A stretch of DNA of 64,000 nucleotides from Bacillus glycinifermentans. Its GTDB lineage: Bacteria > Bacillota > Bacilli > Bacillales > Bacillaceae. Both the position numbers and the translations under genes were made by a program. The DNA is taken from positions 162,329 through 226,328 of the forward strand of contig NZ_LECW02000022.1 of NCBI RefSeq assembly GCF_001042475.2. The letters are read 5' to 3'. The notes beneath the pieces are model-generated. The model was not told the origin of the DNA and did not search any database. It was given only the letters and a program-made list of their open reading frames with translations. How positions within the stretch are numbered: position 1 is the first letter of the stretch; every line of letters starts with the position of its first letter. Positions 10,579 through 18,473 of this stretch are shown piece by piece.

Positions 10579-10598
10579 GTGTTATAAAATCCTTTTTT
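10565..10598 (+). promoter_or_regulatory. ComK box (K-box) upstream of coiA
   Basis: Two half-sites of the form AAAA-N5-TTTT: AAAT-CGGTT-TTTT at 10565-10577 (one mismatch) and a perfect AAAA-TCCTT-TTTT at 10586-10598, separated by exactly 8 nt, one of the three spacings used by ComK. The location upstream of a competence gene supports it. The first half-site is built from the mecA terminator. Confidence 0.75.
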
Positions 10599-10625
10599 CT
10601 CAAGAAGAAAAGGAGACGGTGCAAA

Positions 10626-10727
10626 ATGCGTGGAATAGTTACGGTACAGAAAGGAGAGAGACAATGTGTTCAGCGCGATGATCGAAGGAGGTCATCTGAT
10701 TTGTTTGGCAGATGGATACAAAGCTGA
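10626..10727 (+). CDS. Possible 33-residue ORF overlapping the coiA start
   Basis: An ATG at 10626 follows AAAAGGAG at good distance and opens a 33-codon frame (MRGIVTVQKGERQC..., basic C-terminal half) that ends with TGA at 10727, about 60 nt inside coiA in another frame. It could be a translated leader coupling to coiA, or coincidence. No family was recognised. Confidence 0.25.
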   Translation: MRGIVTVQKGERQCVQRDDRRRSSDLFGRWIQS

Positions 10728-11814
10728 TGAACTCAAACGAATAAGAAAGGAACATGTATTTTATTGCCCGGCCTGCCGCCAGCAGCTTGATCTCAAAGTC
10801 GGCGATATCAGGCTCCATCATTTTGCACATAAGCCGGATTCGGTGTGCCCTGTCCCCCATGAACCGGAAAGCCGTTATCATTTAAAAGGAAAACAGCTTC
10901 TTTACGAGTGGTTTAAGAAAGAGGGACTAAGCCCCGTTGTCGAACCGTATTTGAAACAGATCAGACAGAGGCCTGATTTGCTCGTGGACGGAGGGGAGCG
11001 CAAAATTGCCGTGGAGTTTCAGTGCGCCAATCTCAATAATACGGAGTATCGGCAACGATCGGCCGGTTTTCTGTCATTGGGCATTGACCCGTTTTGGATC
11101 ATTGGCGGGAATCGGTTAAAGCGTTTATCAAACGGCTTTTTTCAGCTTTCCGGCTTCCATTGGCAGTTCAGCAAAGGAGATGTGATGCCCCCCAGGCTCG
11201 TATTTTTTTGCCCCGACCAAAAAGCCTTTCTCATCCTTGAGCATTTGATTCCGTTTTTGACAAATAAGACGTCTGCATCCATGCGGTTTCTTCCCCTGCA
11301 GCAAACAAAGCTGTACGGATTGATATCTTTAAAAAGTCGTTCTCCTCTTCAGTTTAATGGCTGGAAAAGGAACGTCCTCAGCTTTCGGACTATACCCCGG
11401 CGCTTTTTATCTAAAGAGTCAAAACAGATAGCTGCTCTGTTTTATGAAAGATTTCACATCCCACTTCCTCTTTTCCCGTCAGAAGTATTTCTCCCCGTAT
11501 CTTCAGGCTATATTTTTGTCCAACCCGTTTATGTGTGGCAAGGCTACCTGTATTTGTTTTTCATGAAGCGCCCTTCCTTTCGCCTCCAATCAGCCGTCGC
11601 ATATACGAATCAGCTGATCCGGAGCAATCGCCTGAAGCTGAGGTGGAATAAGCGTGAGAAAGCGGCGGACGCCGTCGGTGAATATGTCCGGTTATTGCAT
11701 GAAAAAGGTTTTTTCATTAAAGAAAAAGACGTGTATTTTCCGCGCTGGCCGGCGCCTGCCGAGCAGCGGCTTGAGGAGCTGCTGAAGAGGGATGCCCGCT
11801 ATTTTTCCGAATGA
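10666..11814 (+). CDS. coiA: Competence protein CoiA
   Basis: CoiA is required for genetic transformation and is thought to act with RecA during recombination of incoming DNA. Of 382 residues, the N-terminal part has a zinc-finger-like FYCPACRQQLDLK followed by LHHFAHKP, and residues about 95-150 form a nuclease-like core (PDLLVDGGERKIAVEFQCA), the family signature. The start is GTG with AAAGGAG upstream. The stop overlaps a possible upstream pepF start (ATGA). The ComK box upstream indicates competence-specific expression. Confidence 0.93.
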   Translation: MFSAMIEGGHLICLADGYKADELKRIRKEHVFYCPACRQQLDLKVGDIRLHHFAHKPDSVCPVPHEPESRYHLKGKQLLYEWFKKEGLSPVVEPYLKQIRQRPDLLVDGGERKIAVEFQCANLNNTEYRQRSAGFLSLGIDPFWIIGGNRLKRLSNGFFQLSGFHWQFSKGDVMPPRLVFFCPDQKAFLILEHLIPFLTNKTSASMRFLPLQQTKLYGLISLKSRSPLQFNGWKRNVLSFRTIPRRFLSKESKQIAALFYERFHIPLPLFPSEVFLPVSSGYIFVQPVYVWQGYLYLFFMKRPSFRLQSAVAYTNQLIRSNRLKLRWNKREKAADAVGEYVRLLHEKGFFIKEKDVYFPRWPAPAEQRLEELLKRDARYFSE

Positions 11815-12026
11815 TCATCAAGCCTTTCGTTCAATCTAAAGAAAGGAAGGTGGTGGCCGGTCTGTTTCGGATCAAAAGATTTGCATTTTGTTTTTTGTTT
11901 GCGGCATCCAGCACGTTTTTTTTCGCAAATGATTTGACAAAAGGCGGTGAAAAAACAGAAGATAAACACAACACAAGTTTATTGTACACCAATGGACTTG
12001 AAGCAAAGAAAGCGAGGGGATTTACA

Positions 12027-13844
12027 GTGGCTGAAGAAAATCAAACGAAAAAACTGCCTGCAAGAGATGAGGTGAAGCAAGAAGACACGTGGAGACTTGA
12101 GGATATCTTTTCATCCGATGAAGCTTGGAACAAGGAATTTCAAGCGGTCAAAGAGCTGCTGCCTAAGCTTTCCGAATTCAAGGGAAAGCTCGGTCATTCC
12201 GCCGACGATCTATATGAAGCATTGACATATCAGGACAAAGTCATGGAAAGGCTCGGCAAGCTGTATACTTACGCCCATATGCGCTATGATCAGGACACCG
12301 GCAATTCGTTTTATCAAGGGTTAAATGACAAAGCGTCCAACCTTTATACACAGGCTGCCAGTGCGACGGCCTACATGGTGCCGGAAATTTTATCGATACA
12401 GGAGGATAAGCTCCAGCAGTTCCTTTTGGAAAAAGAGGAACTGAAGCTCTACTCGCATGCGCTTGAAGAAATCAACAAAGAACGGCCTCATGTGCTGAGC
12501 GAAGAGGAAGAAGGGCTGCTTGCCGAGGCATCGGATGTTCTGTCATCGCCGTCCACAACATTCGGCATGCTCAATAACGCCGATATGGAATTTCCGGAAA
12601 TTACCGATGAAGACGGAGAAAAGCGCCAGCTGACTCACGGGAACTACATCACCTTTTTGGAAAGCGAGAACCGCGACGTCCGCCGTGAAGCTTTCAAGGC
12701 GGTATATGATACGTACGGCCGTTTTAAAAACACGCTTGCATCGACTCTCAGCGGCGCTGTCAAAAAAGATAATTTTTATGCGAAGGTAAAGCACTATAAA
12801 TCGGCGAGAGAAGCTGCGCTGTCGCGCAACAGCATTCCGGAAGAGGTCTATGATAATCTCGTCGAAACGATTAATAAATACTTGCCGCTTCTTCACCGCT
12901 ATGTGGAGCTCAGAAAACAAGTGCTCGAACTGGATGAAGTTCACATGTATGACCTGTACACGCCGCTTGTAAAAGATGCCGGCATGAAAGTTACGTATGA
13001 ACAAGCGAAAGATTACATGCTGAAAGGGCTCGCTCCTTTAGGGGAGGAATACTCGTCCATCCTGAAGGAAGGCTTGAACAACCGCTGGGTCGATGTTTAC
13101 GAAAACAAAGGAAAGCGGAGCGGGGCTTACTCATCAGGAACATACGGAACAAATCCGTACATTTTGATGAACTGGCAGGACAACGTCAACAACCTGTTTA
13201 CGCTTGTCCATGAATTCGGCCATTCCGTCCACAGTTATTATACGAGAAAGCATCAGCCGTATCCGTACGGGAACTACAGCATTTTCGTCGCTGAAGTCGC
13301 ATCAACGACAAATGAAGCCCTTTTAGGGGACTACCTGCTGAACACAGTCGACGACGAAAAGCAGCGGCTGTATATTTTAAACCACATGCTTGAAGGCTTT
13401 AAAGGAACAGTTTTCAGACAGACGATGTTCGCCGAATTCGAACATGCGATTCATGTCAAAGCCCAGGAAGGCGAACCGCTGACTCCTGAGCTGCTGACAA
13501 GCATCTATTACGATTTGAACAAAAAGTACTTCGGAGAAAACATTGAAATCGATAAAGAAATCGGTCTTGAATGGGCAAGGATTCCTCATTTCTACTACAA
13601 TTATTACGTATATCAATACGCGACAGGCTACAGCGCCGCACAGGCCCTGAGCCAGCAGATTTTAAAAGAAGGGAAGCCGGCTGTTGACCGCTATATCGAA
13701 TTCTTAAAAGCCGGAAGCTCCGATTATCCGATTGAAGTACTGAAAAAAGCGGGTGTCGACATGACATCCTCAGAACCGATTGAAGCTGCATGCAAGAAGT
13801 TTGAAGAGCAGCTGAATGAAATGGAAGAGCTTCTCTTGAAATAA
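12027..13844 (+). CDS. pepF: Oligoendopeptidase F homologue
   Basis: An M3-family zinc metallopeptidase that cleaves short peptides in the cytoplasm. The zinc motif HEFGH (in TLVHEFGHSVHSY) and the downstream glutamate in the STTNEALLGDY segment are intact. GTG 12027 is chosen because GCGAGGGGA lies upstream and the resulting 605-residue protein begins MAEENQTKKLPARDEV, like other PepF proteins. The frame is open back to 11811 and would add about 72 residues with a hydrophobic stretch; that longer form is a live alternative. Related proteins can affect peptide signalling. Confidence 0.92.
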   Translation: MAEENQTKKLPARDEVKQEDTWRLEDIFSSDEAWNKEFQAVKELLPKLSEFKGKLGHSADDLYEALTYQDKVMERLGKLYTYAHMRYDQDTGNSFYQGLNDKASNLYTQAASATAYMVPEILSIQEDKLQQFLLEKEELKLYSHALEEINKERPHVLSEEEEGLLAEASDVLSSPSTTFGMLNNADMEFPEITDEDGEKRQLTHGNYITFLESENRDVRREAFKAVYDTYGRFKNTLASTLSGAVKKDNFYAKVKHYKSAREAALSRNSIPEEVYDNLVETINKYLPLLHRYVELRKQVLELDEVHMYDLYTPLVKDAGMKVTYEQAKDYMLKGLAPLGEEYSSILKEGLNNRWVDVYENKGKRSGAYSSGTYGTNPYILMNWQDNVNNLFTLVHEFGHSVHSYYTRKHQPYPYGNYSIFVAEVASTTNEALLGDYLLNTVDDEKQRLYILNHMLEGFKGTVFRQTMFAEFEHAIHVKAQEGEPLTPELLTSIYYDLNKKYFGENIEIDKEIGLEWARIPHFYYNYYVYQYATGYSAAQALSQQILKEGKPAVDRYIEFLKAGSSDYPIEVLKKAGVDMTSSEPIEAACKKFEEQLNEMEELLLK

Positions 13845-13857
13845 CGAATAACTTTAG

Positions 13858-13886
13858 GGCTGCCGCCAAAACCGGCGGCCTTTTTC
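13858..13886 (+). terminator. pepF terminator
   Basis: GCCGCC/GGCGGC stem (13862-13879) followed by TTTTT. Confidence 0.8.
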
Positions 13887-13896
13887 CAACAGGCGT

Positions 13897-14064
13897 CTAA
13901 AACCCTTTAAACGTTTTGCGGTGATTGAAGCGGCTGATCGTGTAAAGGATCGATATGAACAGCAGGGGAGACGTAATGTAGAGAGGGAGCATCTGCATCA
14001 AGCCTAAAATATTCAATAAGAAAAAAATAAAAATCAGTATTACCCCTATCACGATATGGAGCAT
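13897..14064 (-). CDS. yizD: Small membrane protein YizD
   Basis: A 55-residue, very hydrophobic protein with two likely transmembrane helices (IVIGVILIFIFFLLNILGL and PLYITSPLLFISILYTI) and a basic tail (RFNHRKTFKGF). ATG 14064 has a near-ideal AGGAGGGG six bases upstream, which rules out the longer frame that starts at 14130. In B. subtilis yizD occupies this place between pepF and roxS/spxH. Function is unknown. Confidence 0.8.
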   Translation of the reverse strand: MLHIVIGVILIFIFFLLNILGLMQMLPLYITSPLLFISILYTISRFNHRKTFKGF

Positions 14065-14247
14065 AAAACCCCTCCTATAGACTGATAAATTTTTGAGAAG
14101 CAGAAAAACGCAAAAAGCAGTTCGAAACATCGTGAAAACCCGCGTTCTGACGCCATTTTTTCACATATGGACGGTCCTGTTTTCATCATATGTAGGACAT
14201 CTACTTTTTATGTTTTGTGACAAATATGTGAAAAGTAATAAAATCAG

Positions 14248-14299
14248 TTGTCAAAAGTCGACATGATTTGATATTATAAAGATGTGAAATTGATCACAA
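14248..14299 (+). promoter_or_regulatory. roxS promoter with overlapping Rex/FNR-type palindrome
   Basis: TTGTCA (14248-14253) and TATTAT (14272-14277), 18 nt apart, are followed at 14283-14298 by TGTGA-AATTGA-TCACA, a perfect dyad lying over the predicted start. In B. subtilis roxS is repressed by the NADH sensor Rex and activated by ResD, and this dyad resembles a Rex site. It also fits the FNR consensus exactly. Confidence 0.7.
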
Positions 14300-14400
14300 A
14301 CAAACATTTACCCCTTTGTTTGACCGTGAAAAATTTCTCCCATCCCCTTTGTTGTCGTTAAGACATAATAGAAACCGCGCTTATCCCGGCGCGGTTTCTT
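14284..14400 (+). ncRNA. roxS: Small regulatory RNA RoxS (RsaE family)
   Basis: A transcript of about 115 nt runs from the promoter at 14248-14277 to the terminator hairpin GAAACCGCGC/GCGCGGTTTC at 14371-14398. It contains no good ORF. It carries the C-rich target-binding motifs typical of RsaE/RoxS: ACCCCTTTG near 14310 and TCTCCCATCCCCTTTG near 14336-14351. The location between yizD and spxH, the size, the C-rich motifs and the Rex-like site all agree with B. subtilis RoxS, which base-pairs with mRNAs of central metabolism to adjust NAD+/NADH balance. Confidence 0.85.
14371..14400 (+). terminator. roxS terminator
   Basis: Eleven-bp GC-rich stem with loop TTATCCC, ending in TTTCTT. Confidence 0.8.
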
Positions 14401-14439
14401 AATGCCTTTCGAAAGAACGTATGTTTGTGTTTTGGCCAT

Positions 14440-14463
14440 AAAATAAACACGGGCAAGCCCGTG
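14440..14463 (-). terminator. Terminator of yjbI-spxH
   Basis: CACGGGC/GCCCGTG (14448-14463), read on the minus strand after the spxH stop and followed by a T-rich run. Confidence 0.7.
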
Positions 14464-14472
14464 CTATTTTTA

Positions 14473-15366
14473 TCATTTACAGAGCGGTCCGGCCCCGGCG
14501 TCTTCGTTTACAAAACGCCAAAACATGCCGTGCTTTGCCTCAACCCTTTTGACCTTTCCGGCAAAAGCGAGTTTTTTCATTTCGCGTTCCACTTGTTCGA
14601 GCGTCCAATCGTAAACCACGGCGATTTCTTTGTCGGCGACAAATTGAAAATATTCGACAAATATTTCAAGCGGCGGGGTTTGCGATGGCTTCGGCTCATC
14701 TCCAAGCATTTCGAAAAGTACTTCTTCGTAAATGTCATATGAATAATGTCCGGTTACTTTCAAGCCTTCTCCTTCGCGAACGCTGTTGAAAAAGGTGAGC
14801 GTCGGAACCGACGTGACTTCCATTTCGGCGGCGATTTTCATGTCGCATTGCAAGGCTTTCACCGCGCTTTGGGAATGAAGATCTTTTTTAAATTCCTCTG
14901 CATCGAGCTGCGTGCTTTCGGCGATATTGAACAGCACCTCTTCATCGGTAATATCCTGTTTGCTGAGGAATAGGCGCTCCTGCATGCTTCTTAAAAACTG
15001 CAATCCGGCTTTTCTTCCCTGAAGCTCCGCCGCTTTCAGCGCCAATGACGCCAGATATGGAGCGGAGAGGGGGTTTTCAAGCCAGAGGGTCCCGTCACAG
15101 GACATGCCCGACTTGCTTGCGATCTTTTCCCATGCTTCTGCGAGAAGGTGCTTTTTGCGTTTCTGAACATTTAACGCCGTAATGCTGCATACGGCGATGA
15201 TGCGCAATGTAAAAAAACGTCCGTAGCGGATTTTTAATTTTTTGATAGCAGGCTCCAGAGCCCAGCATTCCGGGGATAAAGGATCGACAAACATATAGAT
15301 TTCCATCGGCTTTTGCGGATGTCCATGGCAATGGGAGAAAAATTGGTCACGTTGATTAAGTGTCAA
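14473..15366 (-). CDS. spxH: ClpXP adaptor SpxH (YjbH) for Spx degradation
   Basis: A DsbA/thioredoxin-like adaptor that binds Spx and feeds it to ClpXP. The 297-residue protein has the His/Cys-rich N-terminus CHGHPQKP and the segment IYMFVDPLSPECWALEP, followed by the conserved KIRYGRFFTLRII. In B. subtilis, as I recall it, the corresponding site is CPEC; here the first cysteine codon reads TCC (Ser), leaving a single Cys. The start is TTG with GGAGGATGG upstream, overlapping the yjbI stop by four bases, so the two are translationally coupled. Confidence 0.93.
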   Translation of the reverse strand: MTLNQRDQFFSHCHGHPQKPMEIYMFVDPLSPECWALEPAIKKLKIRYGRFFTLRIIAVCSITALNVQKRKKHLLAEAWEKIASKSGMSCDGTLWLENPLSAPYLASLALKAAELQGRKAGLQFLRSMQERLFLSKQDITDEEVLFNIAESTQLDAEEFKKDLHSQSAVKALQCDMKIAAEMEVTSVPTLTFFNSVREGEGLKVTGHYSYDIYEEVLFEMLGDEPKPSQTPPLEIFVEYFQFVADKEIAVVYDWTLEQVEREMKKLAFAGKVKRVEAKHGMFWRFVNEDAGAGPLCK

Positions 15367-15761
15367 TGCGAACCATCCTCCATTTTAGGCTGGTTTACCA
15401 TATGCCTGGCTGTCAACGTCAATCTCTCGAAAAGAAAGTCCCTGATATCGCCCTGCAAACCGACATGATCCATTGCCTCTTTCATACACGACAGCCAGGC
15501 ATCCGCCCGTTCCGGAGTGATCGGAAACGGAAGGTGCCGTGCTCTCAGCATCGGATGTCCGTGCTCTTCCGTATAAAGCGGCGGGCCGCCCAAATATTGC
15601 GTTAAAAATTGTTTTTGTTTTCTCGCCGTTTCCGTTAAATCGTCCGGAAATATGGGGTGTAACAGCGGATGCCGTCTCACGCGCTCATAAAAAGTATCAA
15701 CAAGTTGCGATAGAAGTTCTTCTCCAATCGCTTCATAAGGTGCGTTAAACGATTGTCCCAT
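15363..15761 (-). CDS. yjbI: Truncated haemoglobin YjbI (trHb group II)
   Basis: A 132-residue group II truncated globin. It has the HPIFPDD helix start, the QKQFLTQYLGGPPLYTEEHGHPMLRARH segment with the proximal His region near residue 75, and a C-terminal helix. It is the first gene of the operon with spxH. The conserved pairing suggests a redox, NO or hypochlorite-related role for the globin next to the Spx adaptor; the sequence alone does not show the ligand. Confidence 0.92.
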   Translation of the reverse strand: MGQSFNAPYEAIGEELLSQLVDTFYERVRRHPLLHPIFPDDLTETARKQKQFLTQYLGGPPLYTEEHGHPMLRARHLPFPITPERADAWLSCMKEAMDHVGLQGDIRDFLFERLTLTARHMVNQPKMEDGSH

Positions 15762-15996
15762 GTTGACTACTCCTTCTAATATGGCTAATAGGAAAAAAAG
15801 ACGGTTCCTATTGCAAAAAAATATTTATGTTGTTCATCATTTATTATTTCACGATTGTATATACTTATTTTAGCAACCCTCAGCTCATTCTACAAACAAA
15901 CCGACTCAGAGCGCATGAGGGAATCATTGTTTTTGTACCAAATATCATATCATAACCGCTTGTTAAATGTGTATTATTTAAACGGGGAGGATAAAT

Positions 15997-16068
15997 TTGA
16001 AAGTTTTAAGAAGCTATAAAAAACCGGAAAGGAATCCTTTCCGGCTTATGCGTAGTAATTTGCAGTGA
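15997..16068 (+). CDS. Possible 23-residue peptide over the cwlQ 3' end
   Basis: A TTG with a good RBS (GGGGAGG, 15984-15990) opens 23 codons ([15 protein letters not shown]..., basic) that run across the cwlQ terminator and end inside cwlQ antisense. It may be chance: the DNA is constrained by the hairpin. No family is known. Confidence 0.15.
   Translation: MKVLRSYKKPERNPFRLMRSNLQ
16017..16046 (-). terminator. cwlQ terminator
   Basis: AAGCCGGAAAGG/CCTTTCCGG stem on the minus strand followed by TTTTTT, just after the cwlQ stop. Confidence 0.85.
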
Positions 16069-16711
16069 TGTTTTTTACATAATTTTGCGTTTCTTTGAAT
16101 GGAGGAATGCCGCCGTACTTTTGGACGTTTCCGGGACCGGCGTTGTACGCCGCCAGTGCGAGAGAAACGTTTCCGCTGTAGCGGTCAAGCATTTGCTTTA
16201 AATATTTTGTTCCGGCTTCAACATTTTGTACGGGATCCAAGGCGTTTGTAACCCCGAGCGATTTTGCGGTTGAAGGCATGAGCTGCATCAAGCCCATGGC
16301 GCCGGCCGGACTGACGGCCTTCTGCTGATAGCCGGATTCCTGTTTAATGACCGAGTGAATCAGCTTTTCATCTACGCCGTATTTTTCAGCGGCTTTTTTG
16401 ATGATGTCATCGATATTTTTGTTCTGTCCGCCGAAAGACACCGAACTGGTGCTTGCTGATGGCGATGGGTCGCTTACTGTTTTGTCCGAGGTCAAAGCCT
16501 GGGAAGTCCCGATTTGAGCCGAAGGAATCGATTCCGCATGTACAGCCGGAACCGTTCCTGTCCCTGTCTGCAAAGTTCCGGCATTTGTTAAGTATTGATT
16601 TAAAATCGAACTGAAATCAAAGCCCGTATCTTCTGAACCGCTGTCAGACGCTTGATAAAACGACCGTAATGCCTGAAGTTCCAAAAGGGCGGTCAAATTG
16701 TTGATGTTCAT
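16046..16711 (-). CDS. cwlQ: Peptidoglycan lytic transglycosylase CwlQ (YjbJ)
   Basis: A cell-wall hydrolase with an SLT/lysozyme-like fold that cuts glycan strands. Of 221 residues, the first 100 or so are low-complexity and Ser/Thr/Gln-rich with no signal peptide. The catalytic domain starts at about residue 115: [20 protein letters not shown] holds the catalytic Glu, then [16 protein letters not shown] and [21 protein letters not shown], all SLT family motifs. ATG start. How it leaves the cell without an evident signal is unclear, as for its B. subtilis relative. Confidence 0.92.
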   Translation of the reverse strand: MNINNLTALLELQALRSFYQASDSGSEDTGFDFSSILNQYLTNAGTLQTGTGTVPAVHAESIPSAQIGTSQALTSDKTVSDPSPSASTSSVSFGGQNKNIDDIIKKAAEKYGVDEKLIHSVIKQESGYQQKAVSPAGAMGLMQLMPSTAKSLGVTNALDPVQNVEAGTKYLKQMLDRYSGNVSLALAAYNAGPGNVQKYGGIPPFKETQNYVKNITANYYA

Positions 16712-16723
16712 TATGTTCCCACC

Positions 16724-17296
16724 TTAATTATTTTTCACTTTTTGCTCATAAAAACGGACGATTTTGTTTTTCGTATCGCGTTTCGGGATGCCGAATGTTT
16801 TCAAAAGTTTTGCGAAATCAAGCTTTCCCTGTTCATAGTCTGCGACTTCGAATTCAATTTCGTAGTCCTCTACTTGTAAGTATCGGCTGTGATCTAAAAC
16901 AATTAAGCCCTCAGGCAGTTTTTTTTCTGCTCGGTCTGTCGTAAGCGTCCCGAAATACCCGAGATCTCCCGGTTCGATGCCGAGATCTTGCAGACGGTCG
17001 AATACGTGCCCTTTCGGAATGTGAAAATGCTCAAAGTCCGGTTTTGACGGCAGTGTCTGGTGGGTTTCCGTCAATCCAACAGGCGCCGGCTCTTTCAGCG
17101 TTAACACGTGCCGGCCCTGCTTTTCGCGAATTCTTAAAGCAGCTCCCTTTTCTTTCAGCGAAAAGGCCGCTGTATCGTAATAATGATTATGCTGCGCGAC
17201 AAATTGATCCTGAGTGAATTGATAATATGATTTTAATTGCTCGAATTCTTCTTTTGTCAGCATGTTTTTAAATTCTATTTCAAGTTCCTGGCTCAT
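16724..17296 (-). CDS. yjbK: CYTH-domain protein YjbK (putative triphosphatase)
   Basis: 190 residues of the CYTH (CyaB-thiamine triphosphatase) superfamily. The N-terminal metal-binding motif E-x-E-x-K is present as ELEIEFK (residues 4-10), and LRIREKQGRHVLTLKEP supplies the basic residues of the tunnel. Family members hydrolyse inorganic or organic triphosphates; the substrate here is unknown. The gene is divergent from yjbL-sasB, and adjacency to a (p)ppGpp synthetase gene is conserved in Bacillus. Confidence 0.9.
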   Translation of the reverse strand: MSQELEIEFKNMLTKEEFEQLKSYYQFTQDQFVAQHNHYYDTAAFSLKEKGAALRIREKQGRHVLTLKEPAPVGLTETHQTLPSKPDFEHFHIPKGHVFDRLQDLGIEPGDLGYFGTLTTDRAEKKLPEGLIVLDHSRYLQVEDYEIEFEVADYEQGKLDFAKLLKTFGIPKRDTKNKIVRFYEQKVKNN

Positions 17297-17424
17297 CTTT
17301 TCGTTTTCATCCTCTCAGCCGCTAAAAAATCATTTTTCTTATTATCTCTTGGGCATGAACGTTTATCAATATCGAACTTGATATGATAAAATAAATCTGT
17401 ACTTTTATCGCAAAGGAGAACATT

Positions 17425-17790
17425 ATGCAGAACAGAATTGAGATAACAGAAGCAGATCTCTTGGATGACCGGCTCGTATTGACCAGCGGAATCAAGGATG
17501 AAGAGAAGCGGAAACCGACCGGACGCATGCTTGCGGACTCTGATTATTTTGCATTTGTATACATACTGGAACAAGGCGATTCTTTTCAATACGCCATTTT
17601 AAATGAAAGCATATGGCCCGATATGAAATCGGCCCTTGATCGACATATTCCCGTGTTTTTGAATATCGGAAAGGAAGAGCTGGAGCTTGAGGGGTTCCAT
17701 GCAGAGCTACAGTATCTGATCGATAATATTAAAGATAATGCAAATTATGGCGAAGAAATGGAAGAGAGAGTGAAACGGGCATTCCTCTAG
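17425..17790 (+). CDS. yjbL: Conserved protein YjbL
   Basis: A 121-residue acidic cytoplasmic protein of unknown function. The middle contains GDSFQYAILNESIWPDMKSAL, and the C-terminus is helical and charged (IKDNANYGEEMEERVKRAFL). RBS AAAGGAG. It is the first gene of an apparent yjbL-sasB-nadF-yjbO operon with gaps of 30, 17 and about 11 nt. Identification rests on position and resemblance to B. subtilis YjbL. Confidence 0.85.
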   Translation: MQNRIEITEADLLDDRLVLTSGIKDEEKRKPTGRMLADSDYFAFVYILEQGDSFQYAILNESIWPDMKSALDRHIPVFLNIGKEELELEGFHAELQYLIDNIKDNANYGEEMEERVKRAFL

Positions 17791-17820
17791 AAAAAAGGCG
17801 ATGAAATTGGGGGAAGGTTT

Positions 17821-18456
17821 ATGGATGAAAAACAATGGGAGCGTTTTTTAGCACCGTACAGGCAGGCTGTTGAAGAGCTGAAAGTAAAGCTGAAAGGGAT
17901 CAGGGCGCTTTACGAATACGAAGAAGAGCATTCGCCCATAGAGTTTGTGACGGGAAGGGTGAAGCCTGTTCCGAGTATTTTGGAAAAGGCGAAACGGAAA
18001 AACATCCCGCTCGATGATATCGAAAGCATGCAGGATATTGCGGGACTCAGGATTATGTGTCAATTCTTTGAGGATATCCACATCGTCAAACAGATGCTTC
18101 TGGCGAGAAAGGATTTCACGGTCGTGGATACGCGCGATTATATTGCGGAACATAAAGAGAGCGGCTACCGTTCCTACCATCTTGTGATTTTATATCCTCT
18201 GCAGACGATAAACGGAGAAAAGCAGATTTTGGTTGAAATTCAAATCAGAACGCTGGCCATGAATTTTTGGGCTACGATTGAGCATTCTTTAAATTATAAA
18301 TACAGCGGCAACATCCCGGAAAAAGTGAAATTAAGGCTCCAAAGGGCATCTGAGGCGGCTTCAAGGCTCGATGAAGAAATGTCTGAGATCAGGGGTGAAA
18401 TCCGGGAAGCCCAGGCGGCTTTCTCGCGAAAGAAAAAGGACGAGGATGACGGCTAG
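17821..18456 (+). CDS. sasB: Small alarmone synthetase SasB (YjbM, RelQ)
   Basis: It makes (p)ppGpp from ATP and GTP/GDP without a hydrolase domain. At 211 residues it is the normal size for a stand-alone synthetase. RelA/SpoT synthetase motifs are present: [14 protein letters not shown] (about 72-85), [17 protein letters not shown] (catalytic and substrate-binding, about 105-122) and [15 protein letters not shown] with the catalytic Glu. The C-terminus is a coiled, charged helix that in homologues mediates tetramerisation. Upstream of nadF in the same operon. Confidence 0.94.
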   Translation: MDEKQWERFLAPYRQAVEELKVKLKGIRALYEYEEEHSPIEFVTGRVKPVPSILEKAKRKNIPLDDIESMQDIAGLRIMCQFFEDIHIVKQMLLARKDFTVVDTRDYIAEHKESGYRSYHLVILYPLQTINGEKQILVEIQIRTLAMNFWATIEHSLNYKYSGNIPEKVKLRLQRASEAASRLDEEMSEIRGEIREAQAAFSRKKKDEDDG

Positions 18457-18473
18457 GGGAAAGGAGAAAAAAG

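Noticed and set aside
14425..14742. Plus-strand ORF over spxH
   Set aside because: Shadow of spxH, crosses its terminator and has no RBS.
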